From assembly GCF_963675165.1 (NCBI RefSeq), contig NC_087379.1, forward strand, positions 2,670,201 to 2,734,200: DNA of 64,000 nucleotides, read 5' to 3'. Positions 40,759-51,149 of the stretch are shown here, in pieces (position 1 is the stretch's first letter; each line of letters opens with the position of its first letter). The stretch comes from Halichondria panicea (lineage: Eukaryota; Porifera; Demospongiae; Suberitida; Halichondriidae). The notes beneath the pieces were generated by a model that had not been told where the DNA came from, ran no database searches, and saw only the letters and a list, made by a program, of their open reading frames with translations. The translations under genes were made by a program, and so were the position numbers.

Positions 40759-40912
40759 ATGTTAGTGTACCCACCATATCGATCAGGCCTGTTGCGATTT
40801 CTTTGCCCTTTGCGGATATTGTCGAGCTGTTAATGCACCAGTCGAGGGTGACTCATCAGGTGGGGTCGGAGACGGATCAGTTGACTGATCAGGGGAAACT
40901 TCAAAGTCAAAG

Positions 40913-41917
40913 ACAGATGGTACTAATGACATCAAAACGATGATAGAAGAGATGAAGAGGGAAGTGATGCAGTCTAGGAAAGAAATAAAAGAGGAACTAA
41001 GTGTAATTCGAAAATTGTTGGAACCAAGGCTTATTAAAAGGCCTCTTCTAGAGCAGCGTGGTGATAAAGTTGTCAATGGGAGTCAGACAAGAATGATGAT
41101 GATGCGATCTCCTCTTCTGGTTTACATGCACCTGAGACGAGTGACACCAGTAGGAATGAGTCACTTAAAAGTACTGCATCATCGTCGCCAGTAAGAATAA
41201 CCCAGACCCAAGAAATCCCTGGCTATGTGACCAGTAAAGGTCCCGCAGATTTTAAGGCGTGTGTAAGACCACTGAAGGAACATTAGTCACACTCACTCCC
41301 AAGAAACGTGAGTTGGGAGACAATGAAAAATTTTTTGAAAACACTCCAGAAGCCCTCGAAACGAGGAAAAGCAAAGCAGCAAGTAAAGTCAAGCAGCTAG
41401 TGAGGGAATGCCGAGAGAATCAGAATGTGTGCAGTGACGAGTCATTGAGTCCTCCACCATTTAAGAAAAATAAACCACAGGATGGCAGTAGTGAGAACAA
41501 GCCTCTGCCACGTAACAAACGTAAAAAAAAGGCTACATCGAAAAAAACCAAGGCGGGTACAAAGAACAAAGAATCTGTGAACTCACAGGACAACAATGAT
41601 GATCCTGAGACGAGTGACACCAGTGGGATTGAGTCAGCTACATCGAAAAAAACCAAGGCGGGTACAAAGAACAAAGAATCCGTGAACTCACAGGACAACA
41701 ATGATGATCCTGAGATGAGTGACACCAGTGGGATTGAGTCAGCTACATCGAAAAAAACCAAGGCGGGTACAAAGAACAAAGAATCCGTGAACTCACAGGA
41801 CAACAATGATGATCCTGAGACGAGTGACACCAGTGGGATTGAGTCAGCTACATCGAAAAAAACTAAGGCGGGTACAAAGAACAAAGAATCCGTGAACTAA
41901 CACAACACAGTATGTGA
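40913..41917 (+). pseudogene. Captured sequence, probably a degraded host transcript, antisense to the retroelement
   Basis: This stretch of about 1 kb interrupts the duplicated end of the retroelement and is open on the opposite strand. It encodes a coiled-coil-like segment (MIEEMKREVMQSRKEIKEEL, about 40940-41090), then a Ser/Thr-rich segment in a second frame to a stop near 41285. A third frame follows with a Lys-rich segment that runs into a 35-residue tandem repeat. Frame changes without introns suggest a decayed intronless copy. I do not recognise the parent protein. Confidence 0.55.
41535..41899 (+). repeat. 105-bp tandem repeat, about 3.5 units
   Basis: Units start at 41535, 41640, 41745 and 41850. 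Each encodes TSKKTKAGTKNKESVNSQDN followed by NDDPETSDTSGIESA. Units differ by only one or two bases, so they expanded recently or are kept alike. Confidence 0.9.
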
Positions 41918-42021
41918 ACTAACACAACACAGTATTTACGGAATCACAGGTTTACAGTACAGTATTTACGGAATCACAAGTCTTTATCTTAATGTTAGTT
42001 CCATGTCGTAAGGATACCACA
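41918..42021 (-). repeat. Partial LTR inside the retroelement
   Basis: About 104 bp identical to the inner part of the 3' LTR (matching 40637-40742), followed by the same polypurine tract and pol tail. Its outer edge carries a tandem GTGAACTAACACAACACAGT duplication at the junction with the captured sequence. Confidence 0.85.
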
Positions 42022-42033
42022 TTTCCTCCCCTG

Positions 42034-43716
42034 TTAAATGTTAGTGTACCCACCATATCGATCAGGCCTGTTGCGATTTCTTTGCGGATATTGTCGAGCT
42101 GTTAATGCACCAGTCGAGGGTGACTCATCAGGTGGGGTCGGAGACGGATCAGTTGACTGATCAGGGGAAACTTCAAAATCTTGCAAATCCTTGTGAGCTG
42201 CCGTATCGTCGAAATCGTTTGGATTTGTTATATCGTCTTGTGACGACTCGGTGGTGGAAAGAGAATGAGTTCTATCACGTATGTGGTCGATATGTCGACG
42301 TAGTATCCTGCCATCACCAATTTCCACTTTGTAAGATACTGGTCCTGTCTGTTGTACAATGCTTCCTGGAAGCCATGTACCGTTTGTTCGGAAATCTTTG
42401 AGCATTACTTGTTGACCAACAGAGAACGTCCTTGGTTTAGCATGTTTGTCATGTTGCTGTTTCTGTTTCATCTGCTTGTCAGATACGTTTCCCTCTGTGT
42501 TTGGTTTGAGGAGATCGAATCGTGTACGTACTTTTCTTTGAAGGAACAGTTCACTCGGTGAGACGTTAGTGGTAGCATGTGGAGTTGAGCGGTATGACAG
42601 TAAAAACTGAGCCAATCTTGTTTTCAAACTCAGTCCTTTAGTGTACCTGCAGGGGGAGATTTGACAGTTGCAATACATTTCCAGTCCAACTGGAGGTACT
42701 TCAGCCAATTGCGTCCAAAAAGACTTGGTCCACTTCCAGCAACCACCACCAGCACCAGCCGAGCCACGCAGCTTGAATTTAGAGAACTTGGCCTTTCTGG
42801 TGGCCTCAGAGATAATAGATATTGCAGCTCCGGTATCGATTTCCATCTTGAGTGGAGTATCCTCGATCTTGACTGTAACTGTGATCGGCTGTGTAGAAGG
42901 CTCGGTCAATCGGTATAGGTGGTAAGTGTCAGCTTCTGAGTCAGTCGAGCTGTTCCCATCTGGTTCCACTAGGTGAGTTTTGAATCGTCTCTTCTCTGTC
43001 TTCTTGAACTGAGAGGGTGGGTTGGAGCGGCAGGCTGGTGCTATGTGTCCCTGCTTTCCACATGAGTGACACTCTGCATCCTTGAAACGGCAATCAGCTG
43101 CAGAGTGATTCGACTTTCCACAGCGGTAACAAAGTTGGTTTGGCTGCGGTCTCCTTTTGCTTTGTATGCTCTTGATGGAGGGGTTGCTGGCCTTGAGTGC
43201 TCTGGTGTTGCTTTCTGCTGCTTCCATTCCCTGTGCGATTTCCATTGCTCTCTTCAAAGTAAGTTCTGTTTCGGCTAATAGTCTTCTTTGCATTGCTTCG
43301 CTTCGGAGTCCTGCAACGAAACGGTCACGTAGGGCTTCAGTGAGAATCGCCCCAAAATTGCAGTGTGTTGCCAGCTTGCGTAGAGCTGCATCGTATTCTG
43401 CTAAAGATTTGTCAGGGACTTGATCCCTTTTTTGAAAATGAAAACGTTCTGCGATCACCGCTCGTGTCGGTTCGTAGTGCTTCCGTAGTGCAGCAAATAT
43501 TTCTCCCTTTGTCTTCGATTTGGGAGCCTCAGGTGCAAGCAAGTCACATAGAAGACTGTAGGTCGTTGCACCAATGGAGCTGAGGAGAATAGGTACATGC
43601 TTATCATCAGGGACTGTATTCGCCGTGAAGTAGAGGTCTACCTGATCCAGGTAGGTCTTGATAGACTCTTGGTCTGGTCTGTAATTGTTGAGAGTTCCAT
43701 AGTGTGTGGCTGCCAT
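42034..43716 (-). pseudogene. gag-protease-integrase remnant of the LTR retroelement
   Basis: One open frame of 560 codons. The Gag part (about 1-190) is followed by two CCHC zinc knuckles (CYRCGKSNHSAADC and CHSCGKQGHIAPAC, about 195-235). A retroviral-type aspartic protease site comes next (DTGA, about 294). Around 42770 the frame leaves the protease/RT linker: the family-typical sequence FGRNWLKYLQLDW is found in another frame. Near 42650 it joins an integrase C-terminal piece (LKTRLAQFLLSYRSTPH) and a GPY-like module. RT, RNase H and the integrase catalytic core are absent. It is a deletion derivative, though Gag and protease might still be made. Confidence 0.85.
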
Positions 43717-43735
43717 TGCTGTAGGCTACTTGATC

Positions 43736-43753
43736 CACAATCCTCGTCGCCAG
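43736..43753 (-). other. Primer binding site candidate
   Basis: The minus strand just after the 5' LTR reads C then TGGCGACGAGGATTGTGG. TGG one base after the LTR is the usual start of a tRNA-complementary primer site. The tRNA was not identified. Confidence 0.5.
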
Positions 43754-44196
43754 TGAGATAACTTCAATACAGTTGAGCCTCGGTTATCCGAATCCCGGTT
43801 ATCCGAATCCTCGATTATCCGAATGCTAGAGCATAGTGCAATCTGAGCATGCGCAGTAGGAAATTGCCCACGTGGCTGGCAAAAAGCCAGCTTTTGATTA
43901 TCCGAATATTTCACTTACCCGAATGGGCCCGGGGACAAAGGTGTTCGGATAACCGAGGCTCAACTGTAATTCATTAAATCAGAACTCTGATACATACAAA
44001 ATACACAGGCTATTTATACAAAAAACAATACTAGAAAGAACCTTCTAGAACAATAGTACAGAAATGACTAAATAAGAACATGAACCACTAGAACTAACAC
44101 AACACAGTATTTACGGAATCACAGGTTTACAGTACAGTATTTACGGAATCACAAGTCTTTATCTTAATGTTAGTTCCATGTCGTAAGGATACCACA
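43754..44196 (-). repeat. 5' LTR of the retroelement, interrupted by a MITE
   Basis: 443 bp. Without the MITE (43770-43966) and one TA it equals the 244-bp 3' LTR. Confidence 0.9.
43770..43966. mobile_element. pogo/Tigger-like MITE nested in the 5' LTR
   Basis: 197 bp with ends CAGTTGAGCCTCGGTTATCC and GGATAACCGAGGCTCAACTG. TA flanks both sides (43768-43769, 43967-43968). The 3' LTR keeps the empty site CAATAATTCATT, which proves the exact ends and the TA duplication. Confidence 0.95.
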
Positions 44197-44201
44197 GTCT
44201 A

Positions 44202-44543
44202 TTCCCCCTTACTGCACTATAGTAAAAAGTTGTTGTATTCGTTTTGCCGCTGTGCAATGAAGCTCAACGCACGGGGTGAAAGCTCTATGAAGCATACCAT
44301 GCACTATTGTAAAGCTGTTTAGCACTCTCATGTTCAAACTGTTACATCTCTGTAGAACTGAAAACTAGCACCATTAATACAAATTATTACTTAACGGTCG
44401 TCATAAACTCATGATTAGTGCCTAAGGTTAATTTTTATACAATGTCATACGGTTTTGTTGTCATTATTTTTATGGTGGATCGACTCTAAGAAAACAATGA
44501 GGACAGTATCGTGTTACACAGCACATTTTTCTATATTGTCTAT
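44202..44543. other. Intergenic stretch, no gene seen
   Basis: Between the retroelement and the 3' end of the ankyrin gene. AT-rich, no coding or structural signal noticed. Confidence 0.5.
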
Positions 44544-47500
44544 CTACAGTACAGGTCCATAGTACTTGGTGGCTAGTGATCTCTTGGACAGTGGGGCAGG
44601 GCTGGAGTGTGTCCTGGCTGAGGAGATGCCGGGCACAGACCTGGAACTCGACTTTTTTAACACTGACAGAGACCTACAAATGTATTGTATGATTATAGAA
44701 CTTAAACTTGACGCAACAATGCTCTATGCTAGGTAGATGCTATTATAAAACCAGGAGTACCTGGCCTGTGACACAAATATACAGTAAGCTGTTAACGACA
44801 CTGCCGTTTTAATGTTGGACTCACCTTGAGGCAGGGGATAGTGTGGGGTGGAGGAAGAGAGTGGTCTTGCTGGTCTCCAGTCGGTTGTGGAGGGGAGATG
44901 GTGGAGTGGAGTCCTGCAAACTCTGCCAGGCTGCCTTCTCAACACACTTGAGACATGTTCGAGCACCCTCAACTATGTGTGTGTATGTGTGCGGGGGTGG
45001 GGAGAAGGAGACGGATGTGCATTAAGCTGTAATTATTGGTATAAGAAAGCAGTGTTAGTTAGCTTCAAATGTGATGTACAGCCATGTAAGCTCTAGGCAT
45101 ACGTACAGGAAAAAATAAGTACAGTCATAGATATACGTGGAGTAACCAAGCAGTTGCACATGTACTCGCTGTAGGTTCACAAATTAACTCACACGCTAGG
45201 CTGATAACTTTCGACTTTCCATGCCTCTTAGCAACATCATGAGGGGACTCCCCCCTCTCATTGAGGAGGGTATGATTAGCCCCGTGCTGGAAGAGACAGT
45301 AGAAGCACTCAGACATGCCACACATGGCCGCCATGTGGAGGGGTGTGTTACCTCCCTCTGCAATACGTTTGTTGTTGAGTGAGTATCGTATAATTATACA
45401 TACAGTGTACATATTATTAATTTACACTTATTCAAGCATTAGACACACAACCCAATGAATGCTGGGCTCACTTCTAGAACAACTCCCTACAACGTACTGT
45501 CTGTGATGTTAGGATTGATTGGCTTCTCCAGTATGAAATGAAGGCAAACTATTCCCCCACTTTGAGCAGCCTGCAGCAAGAAACACTATAATTATAGCAT
45601 ACATGTACGTTCACGTCACGAATCAACAGGCTTGGAATTGAGGCAAGCTATAATTATTATTCCAAGATAAGGCATACAACCAAAGCGGTCATTCTAGCTG
45701 TACATGCTGTACATATACCTTGTGCAAAGGTGTTCTCCCATTGTTGTCTTTGTCTGACATTTTGGCACCATTCTTCAGGAGAAACTTGAAACACTCTGGT
45801 TTGTCATGGGCGGCTGCTTCATGTACAGGGAGGACTCCATCCTTGTCTCCTATAAATGTGCCAGGGTAAATTTTCTAGTTCAATATCTTGATACGATGCA
45901 AGCCCTCAACCAAATTCAATATTTACTGAACACAAAGCTCTACATGTGCATGATTCGATCAGCAATAGCCACTAAAAAAACTCACCAATAGAAATGTCCA
46001 CAGCATTTTTGACTAGTAACCTCAAGCTTTCCAGGTTGCCATGGTGAGCAGCATAATGAGCAGGGGTCCTCCCCTCTCTATCGGCCATGTCCAACTCCAT
46101 GCCTCTGTCAAGGAGGCACTGAATGATTTGGGGATGGTCATGCAGGGCAGCCAGGTGGACACATGTGCGACCCTCACTGTCCTCCAGGCAGATGTCACAG
46201 CCCTGAGTAGGTACATGCTTACATCTTCAAGTTAAGTTATAGTGAAAAGTTGGAGCGAATCTAATTAGCACATCACCAACTATTCGTAAGTGTTCCCAAA
46301 AAGTCTGTTTCACTCTAGTAAGCTGTAAAATACACATTTCGTCTAACTACACAAGCTTCAACAATCTAGTACACATAATTATAATTATAGAGAGGGAGAG
46401 GAGTACTTCACCCTTCTTTATAATTAAAAGAGCACCTGGTTAGAGAGGAGTGTGAGACATTCCACCTCTCCGTTGAGGGCGCAGTAGTGAGCAGCGGACA
46501 TGCCTTTCTTGTCCACTACATCCAGATCAGCCACTTCTGATATCAACAGCATGAGCACATGGTAATGGCCGCCAATGCAAGCCTCATGGAGAGCTGTCTT
46601 TCCTGACAAGGAACCGGTATCCACATTCCCACCTTTGGATATAAGAAGCTTGACCATCTCAAGACGTCCAAATGCACACGCAACGTGCAGTGCAGTTCGG
46701 TTACTGAAATCGGTCGTGTTAGTATCTGAACCACTTCTCAAGATTTGTCTAACTTTTGAAATATCCCCCGTTTTGACAGACTGAATCAAACTAGGCTCTT
46801 GTTTCTGTTTGGGGGTGGCAAATCGTGTTCGAAGCTCTTCCCTCCCCCCTATAGGCTCCGTTATGAATGCAATGCTCTGCCGAGAGCTCGGTACGCTATC
46901 CACAGAGAGATCATCTCCCGAGCTTTCTGAATCTTCAGTTATAGTATCCTCATTACTCCCTTCTTCATCAGAGTCACTGACAATAGAGCTGACGTTGCTT
47001 CTACCACTGGAGCTCTCAGCAAACCCACTCACATTGGCACCGAACTCACTACCCGACTCGCTTGATTGCTTATCGCTATGGTAACTCGGATCGGCACTGC
47101 TACTCTCATAGCTTGCGGACGACTTGAGTGAGCTTTGGGAGGATCTTTGTATCTGTGAATACAAAAAAGGGAATAAATCTAGTCATAGATCAGTACACAA
47201 TTAAGTATACAATTATAGTGGCTATATACATGTACCGTATAGCACGAAATTTTCGAGGCACTTATATTTCGTGGAATGGCCTCTACATATAAAGCATTTC
47301 GTTGCGCAATTTTCGTGGAATGACTGCTTGCTTACCGGAATCCACGCCTTTAATCTTTGCACGTTATAGCAGATTAAAGAATAATTTTCGTGGACTTAAT
47401 TTTCATGTAGGATTGCTAACCCGCGAAAATTAAGCCTCTCGAAAATTTCGCGCTATACAGTAGCTAGCAGCAGCTAATGTTTGGTAAACTCATAGTAGTT

Positions 47501-48415
47501 TCACGGCTATACTATGAACTGATTGAACTGTATTGATACTATACGTATTGGTGACTATAGCCAGGTTTTTGTGTCGCAGTGGAATTTAATAAATGCATCC
47601 TGTCACGTACTGCATTAACCGCAACGTTGCCGTACAAAAACCCAGAGAAGAAGTTAGACACTGTACAGCGACTGAAGTGGAAGAAGCATAAAGACCATGA
47701 AGACAATGGATGATCCATATACAACAATTGTAGATCTAGATCTGTAGAGCTGCATACAAGAACAATTTTGTCTATGGCACTGATTTCTGTTTCCATTTAG
47801 TAACTCTGGAGAGAGGGGGTCTTGATTATTTCTGCCTGGAATAATGAAACCATAACTTTAAAGCTCCCTGTTCTTTCTTTTCACTCTTGGTTGCAGCTAT
47901 CTGGCCATCAGCCAGAAAGCAATACAATGATGATAGTTTAATCCTTTAGAGTGTCTGATTGTACAAATAACAGCAGTGTAGCTTGTCAATTTTTGAACGA
48001 ACATTACCCGCTATAATTACACTGTAAGGTATAGTATGGCCCAAGAGAGTCAGACTACCGTACAGCGAGTAATTTTCGTGGGGTAAAAAATTCGTTCAAC
48101 TCGAAAAACGGTGGTTTTTGTGAGTAAAAATTTCGTTTAGTCTCGTGGCCTGCACTGCATTCCAACATTCCCGTAAACCACGCCTACGTTAAAATTTCGT
48201 GGAGGTCAGCTTGCCCACAAAAATAACGAATATTTACCCCACGAAAATTACCCGCTATAAGGTATTACACTCACATGACTCACACTCTCTGACTGGCTGG
48301 GGTTGGAACTTCCTGCAATGGTAGAAGACTGGTCACTATCTCCAAACTCTCCCTCACCATATGTCAGGTCTGAACCACTGGAGAAGCTGCTCACTGTTGA
48401 ACTGTAGAAGCTCAT
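44544..48415 (-). CDS. Ankyrin-repeat protein
   Basis: Eight exons on the minus strand (48415-48284 or -48275, 47152-46436, 46202-45986, 45849-45719, 45570-45498, 45357-45193, 44972-44825, 44673-44544) close in frame to about 570 residues. The N-terminal 160 residues are Ser/Asp/Glu-rich and probably disordered. About nine or ten ankyrin repeats follow, with visible cores such as RTALHVACAFG, KTALHEACIGG, RTPAHYAAHHG, RTPLHKAAQSG and NTPLHMAAMCG. The C-terminal tail is Ser/Arg-rich and ends in KYYGPVL. No other domain is seen. Ankyrin stacks bind partner proteins; the partner cannot be inferred. The repeats loosely resemble ANKRD-type proteins of other animals, but I assign no orthologue. Two MITEs lie in its first intron. 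Confidence 0.85.
47234..47460. mobile_element. MITE, ACCGTATAGC-GAAATTTTCGAGG family, copy 2
   Basis: Ends ACCGTATAGCACGAAATTTT and AAAATTTCGCGCTATACAG. It lies in intron 1 of the ankyrin gene. The other copy is 22104-22230. Confidence 0.75.
48056..48264. mobile_element. MITE, TATAGC-GTAATTTTCGTGG family, copy 2
   Basis: Ends TACCGTACAGCGAGTAATTT and AAATTACCCGCTATAAGGTA are inverted repeats, with TTCGTGGGGTAAA inside. It lies in intron 1 of the ankyrin gene. Confidence 0.8.
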
Positions 48416-48659
48416 CTCATGTACATGCCACCTCTTCTGTCTTCAAAATGTTCTGCGGGTGCGAAAAGCAACCGATTAAAGAGCCCCGCCCCCAAAGTTA
48501 GACTAGATGGGTGTGGCCCACCAATGTGATGGGCCACGCCCATCTATATGAAAGTGAATGGCTCCAGCTGGTTTGGAGCATGCAATCACTGGCAATGCTA
48601 AGGTGAGAGAGAGAATATCAATTTTACAAACTACTTTACACTACCTATCCGGCCCTCAC

Positions 48660-48790
48660 GTCACTCTATGTTGCGTTGTGTCCACTCAAGAATTAATGCA
48701 TTCAGGCACTCCTTTTTACCAGATTACCATTCATCTGGAATAAACTACCAGAAAAGGTCTCAAATGCTGCCTCGTACCATAGATAGTAAA
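48660..48790 (+). mobile_element. LINE remnant, end of reverse transcriptase
   Basis: One frame reads LLFTRLPFIWNKLPEKVSNA, the pattern (F..R....WN.LP..V..A.S) typical of the C-terminus of non-LTR retrotransposon reverse transcriptases. Frames before and after are broken. Confidence 0.6.
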
Positions 48791-50309
48791 GGAAAGGGAT
48801 TGGAAACGCATCACGTGCACCAATGTTTTCAACAGAGTCTGGATGGCACATCCACTTACGATTTTTAATGTTATTCATTGCTAGTCAAAAGGTCATTTGC
48901 TGTTTTTAAAGCTATATTTTTGGACCTCAAGATCATTCTTTCAGCGTTCAAGCCAATTAAGTGAGCTATTTGGGTACATAAAAACATAAGCTTTCCAATG
49001 GTAGTGGTACCATAAAGTTTGGATGTATATTGTACCCAAAAAAGTGTTTTTCTACCTTGAAAGTTAGGGTGAGTTGTTTGCAGGCGCTTTATTACTCAAT
49101 AGGAGGTAACAAGGATTGATTGCACGAAAGAATCTTTTTCTGGCATGATTGAGCTATAAGGTGGTATGTGATATAAGAGGCATGTTACATGGATTAGTGA
49201 GTTATACTTGGTTTTAATCAAATTTATTCTCGTTGTAGTGACAATTTTGTGGGCGCCTTTTCTCAATAATGCTTTGGCAGATTTTTATTTTTTTATTTGT
49301 ATGTTGTATTACTCATGCTAGTAAATGAGGTGCAAATGATTTTGGAGTGATCAAGACACCCACTATTGATTTACAACAACTTTTTTACGTACATGTTTTT
49401 TAACGTGATTTATATAATTGTCTTTTTAGGATGTGAAGCAAAAAGCTCGTAAGAAAAAATTCAAGTCATCCTCGACCTCAACCAGATCCTACCCTCTCTC
49501 GACAAAACAAAAGCATCTAGGAAGATATAAATTCAACCATAAGACACTTAGTAACCTCACCTGTCACCTCATCATTAAGTACATATATACATGTTTAGTT
49601 TTGCTTGTGTGTATACACTGTAGTTTTGTAACCACTTACTTTAAACATTATATAATTTATTGACATCCCTTAGAGTACAGTATTACACTTATGATTAGTG
49701 TCAAGACGGAGTTTAGTAAGATAATAAATACATTGTTGTCGTGTTTATAATTATGTAACTAAAATAGATCTACTGATATGGATGCCATCATGAAGCCCTT
49801 ATCCTTTAACTACACTGTCCACAGTATGAGCTTAGACATGCTTAGGGCTCCAGCTTGAGATACTCTCATAATTATACCATGTGGCTTCGATTTACGCCGC
49901 AATGGAGGGCCTGTAATCGAGGCTACAATCCGTAAGTAGGATTGTACCGTATGACGTAATGCGTTTCCAATCCCTTTCCTTTACTATCTATGCTCGTACT
50001 CATCATTCAAACTGAAAATTGTACTTTAATTCCTAGCTACATAATAGTGTTTTTTGTGACTCTAAGGGGAGTGGTCTTTGTATAGGCAGTTGCCTCACCA
50101 CAACCCTTTCCTTGTTGGGATAAAATAATCAAATCAAATACCATAAACACACCGTAATAACTATATCTAAATCTCTACTCTAGCCTCAGCTTTTCACACT
50201 CCATATTATTCATGGTGCGTAACGTAGCGTAGTAATGAGTATTATATACTGTGTCTACCTCCACTTTGGTAAAACCATTCCTGACTCACAATACAATTTG
50301 GACTTAAGC

Positions 50310-50455
50310 TAATCTTAACAAGAGACTCTCACAAAGACCTGGGAGTGACCATCCAAAATAGTCTCTCCTGGGACAAACATTATCAACAACCTATGTTCGA
50401 AGGCCTACAGCTGTTTGTACCTCAAACACTCAATGCTCTCATGATCTCCACAAAA
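50310..50455 (+). mobile_element. LINE remnant, reverse transcriptase fragment
   Basis: The frame reads DSHKDLGVTIQNSLSWDKHY, a hallmark of CR1/L2/RTE-like reverse transcriptases (KDLGV.I...LSW..HY). It continues after a frameshift as SKAYSCLYLKHSMLS. Confidence 0.65.
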
Positions 50456-51149
50456 AGAATGAATTCTATTCTATTTCTATGCAATGTTTGAGGTAAGAGT
50501 GCGAGACTTGTGTATCTGGGTTATATGACCTTCAATACCAGTATGGCAAAAGAACTGGGTGCACAGCCTAACAGGAGGAACAACGTTATCACAACTCTTT
50601 CTGGACCCAAGTACAAGAAAACGTTTGAGTCCGTAGTGTGTATAGACTTAGACTAGAGATAGAGATAGCTTAGAGTGAAATGTTATCAATATAATTATAC
50701 GGCCCAACATTTTACACAGCATGGGGAAAGATGTGTCTGTACAAGGAGATTCTACAATACTACTGTTTCTTGCTGGACCCAAGTTACAAGGCTAACACGT
50801 AATTATTATGTAGGCCAACAATCCTTGGCAAGTAAGCTGCTCTGGCCTGTAATTAATGTTGTAAGCCAATAAGCTGTAAATGGGATACAAGGCTTCTAAG
50901 TCTGTGACCCCTGCACTGAGGCGTTTTGCGTTTGCAGAGTGTATAGCTCTTGTGCCCATGCACAGCATTTTACGTAAAGTTGGTAAAGGGTGTGAGTACA
51001 AAAAACAAATAATGCAATGTTATAGCGGTAAAGTACATAATTCGGTATAGAGCTTAGGGGACAGGCACGCCCATCTATATAGAGCTAGAGAGTATAAAAA
51101 CGTTGAGAAGGTCCCTATTTATTTATGAGCTATTATCAATATTATAAAC

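Larger units (their letters stand above)
40499..44196 (-). mobile_element. Ty3/gypsy-type LTR retroelement, internally deleted, with captured antisense insert
   Basis: The element is flanked by a 5-bp target duplication, GTCTA at 40494-40498 and 44197-44201. It is bounded by two LTRs (40499-40742 and 43754-44196) that end TG...CA. In sense (minus) order it has the 5' LTR with a MITE in it, a primer-binding-site candidate, gag-protease joined to an integrase tail, a polypurine tract, and a partial LTR (42021-41918). These are followed by a foreign insert of about 1 kb in opposite sense, a second copy of the pol tail and polypurine tract, and the 3' LTR. Reverse transcriptase, RNase H and most of integrase are missing, so it cannot move on its own. 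Confidence 0.9.
48416..51149. other. Intergenic region with LINE remnants
   Basis: Between the divergent starts of the ankyrin and xanthine dehydrogenase genes. It contains two LINE-like coding remnants (48660-48790 and 50310-50455). A roughly 33-bp sequence occurs at 48778-48810 and, inverted, at 49963-49995. The open frame at 49433-49663 has no homology that I recognise. Confidence 0.5.

Noticed and set aside
41420-41884. 154-codon minus-strand frame with Phe-Val-Pro repeats
   Set aside because: Antisense reading of the 105-bp tandem repeat in the captured sequence.
44544-48415. Orthologue of a specific ANKRD gene
   Set aside because: The similarity is that of ankyrin repeats in general; no unique flanking domain supports a name.
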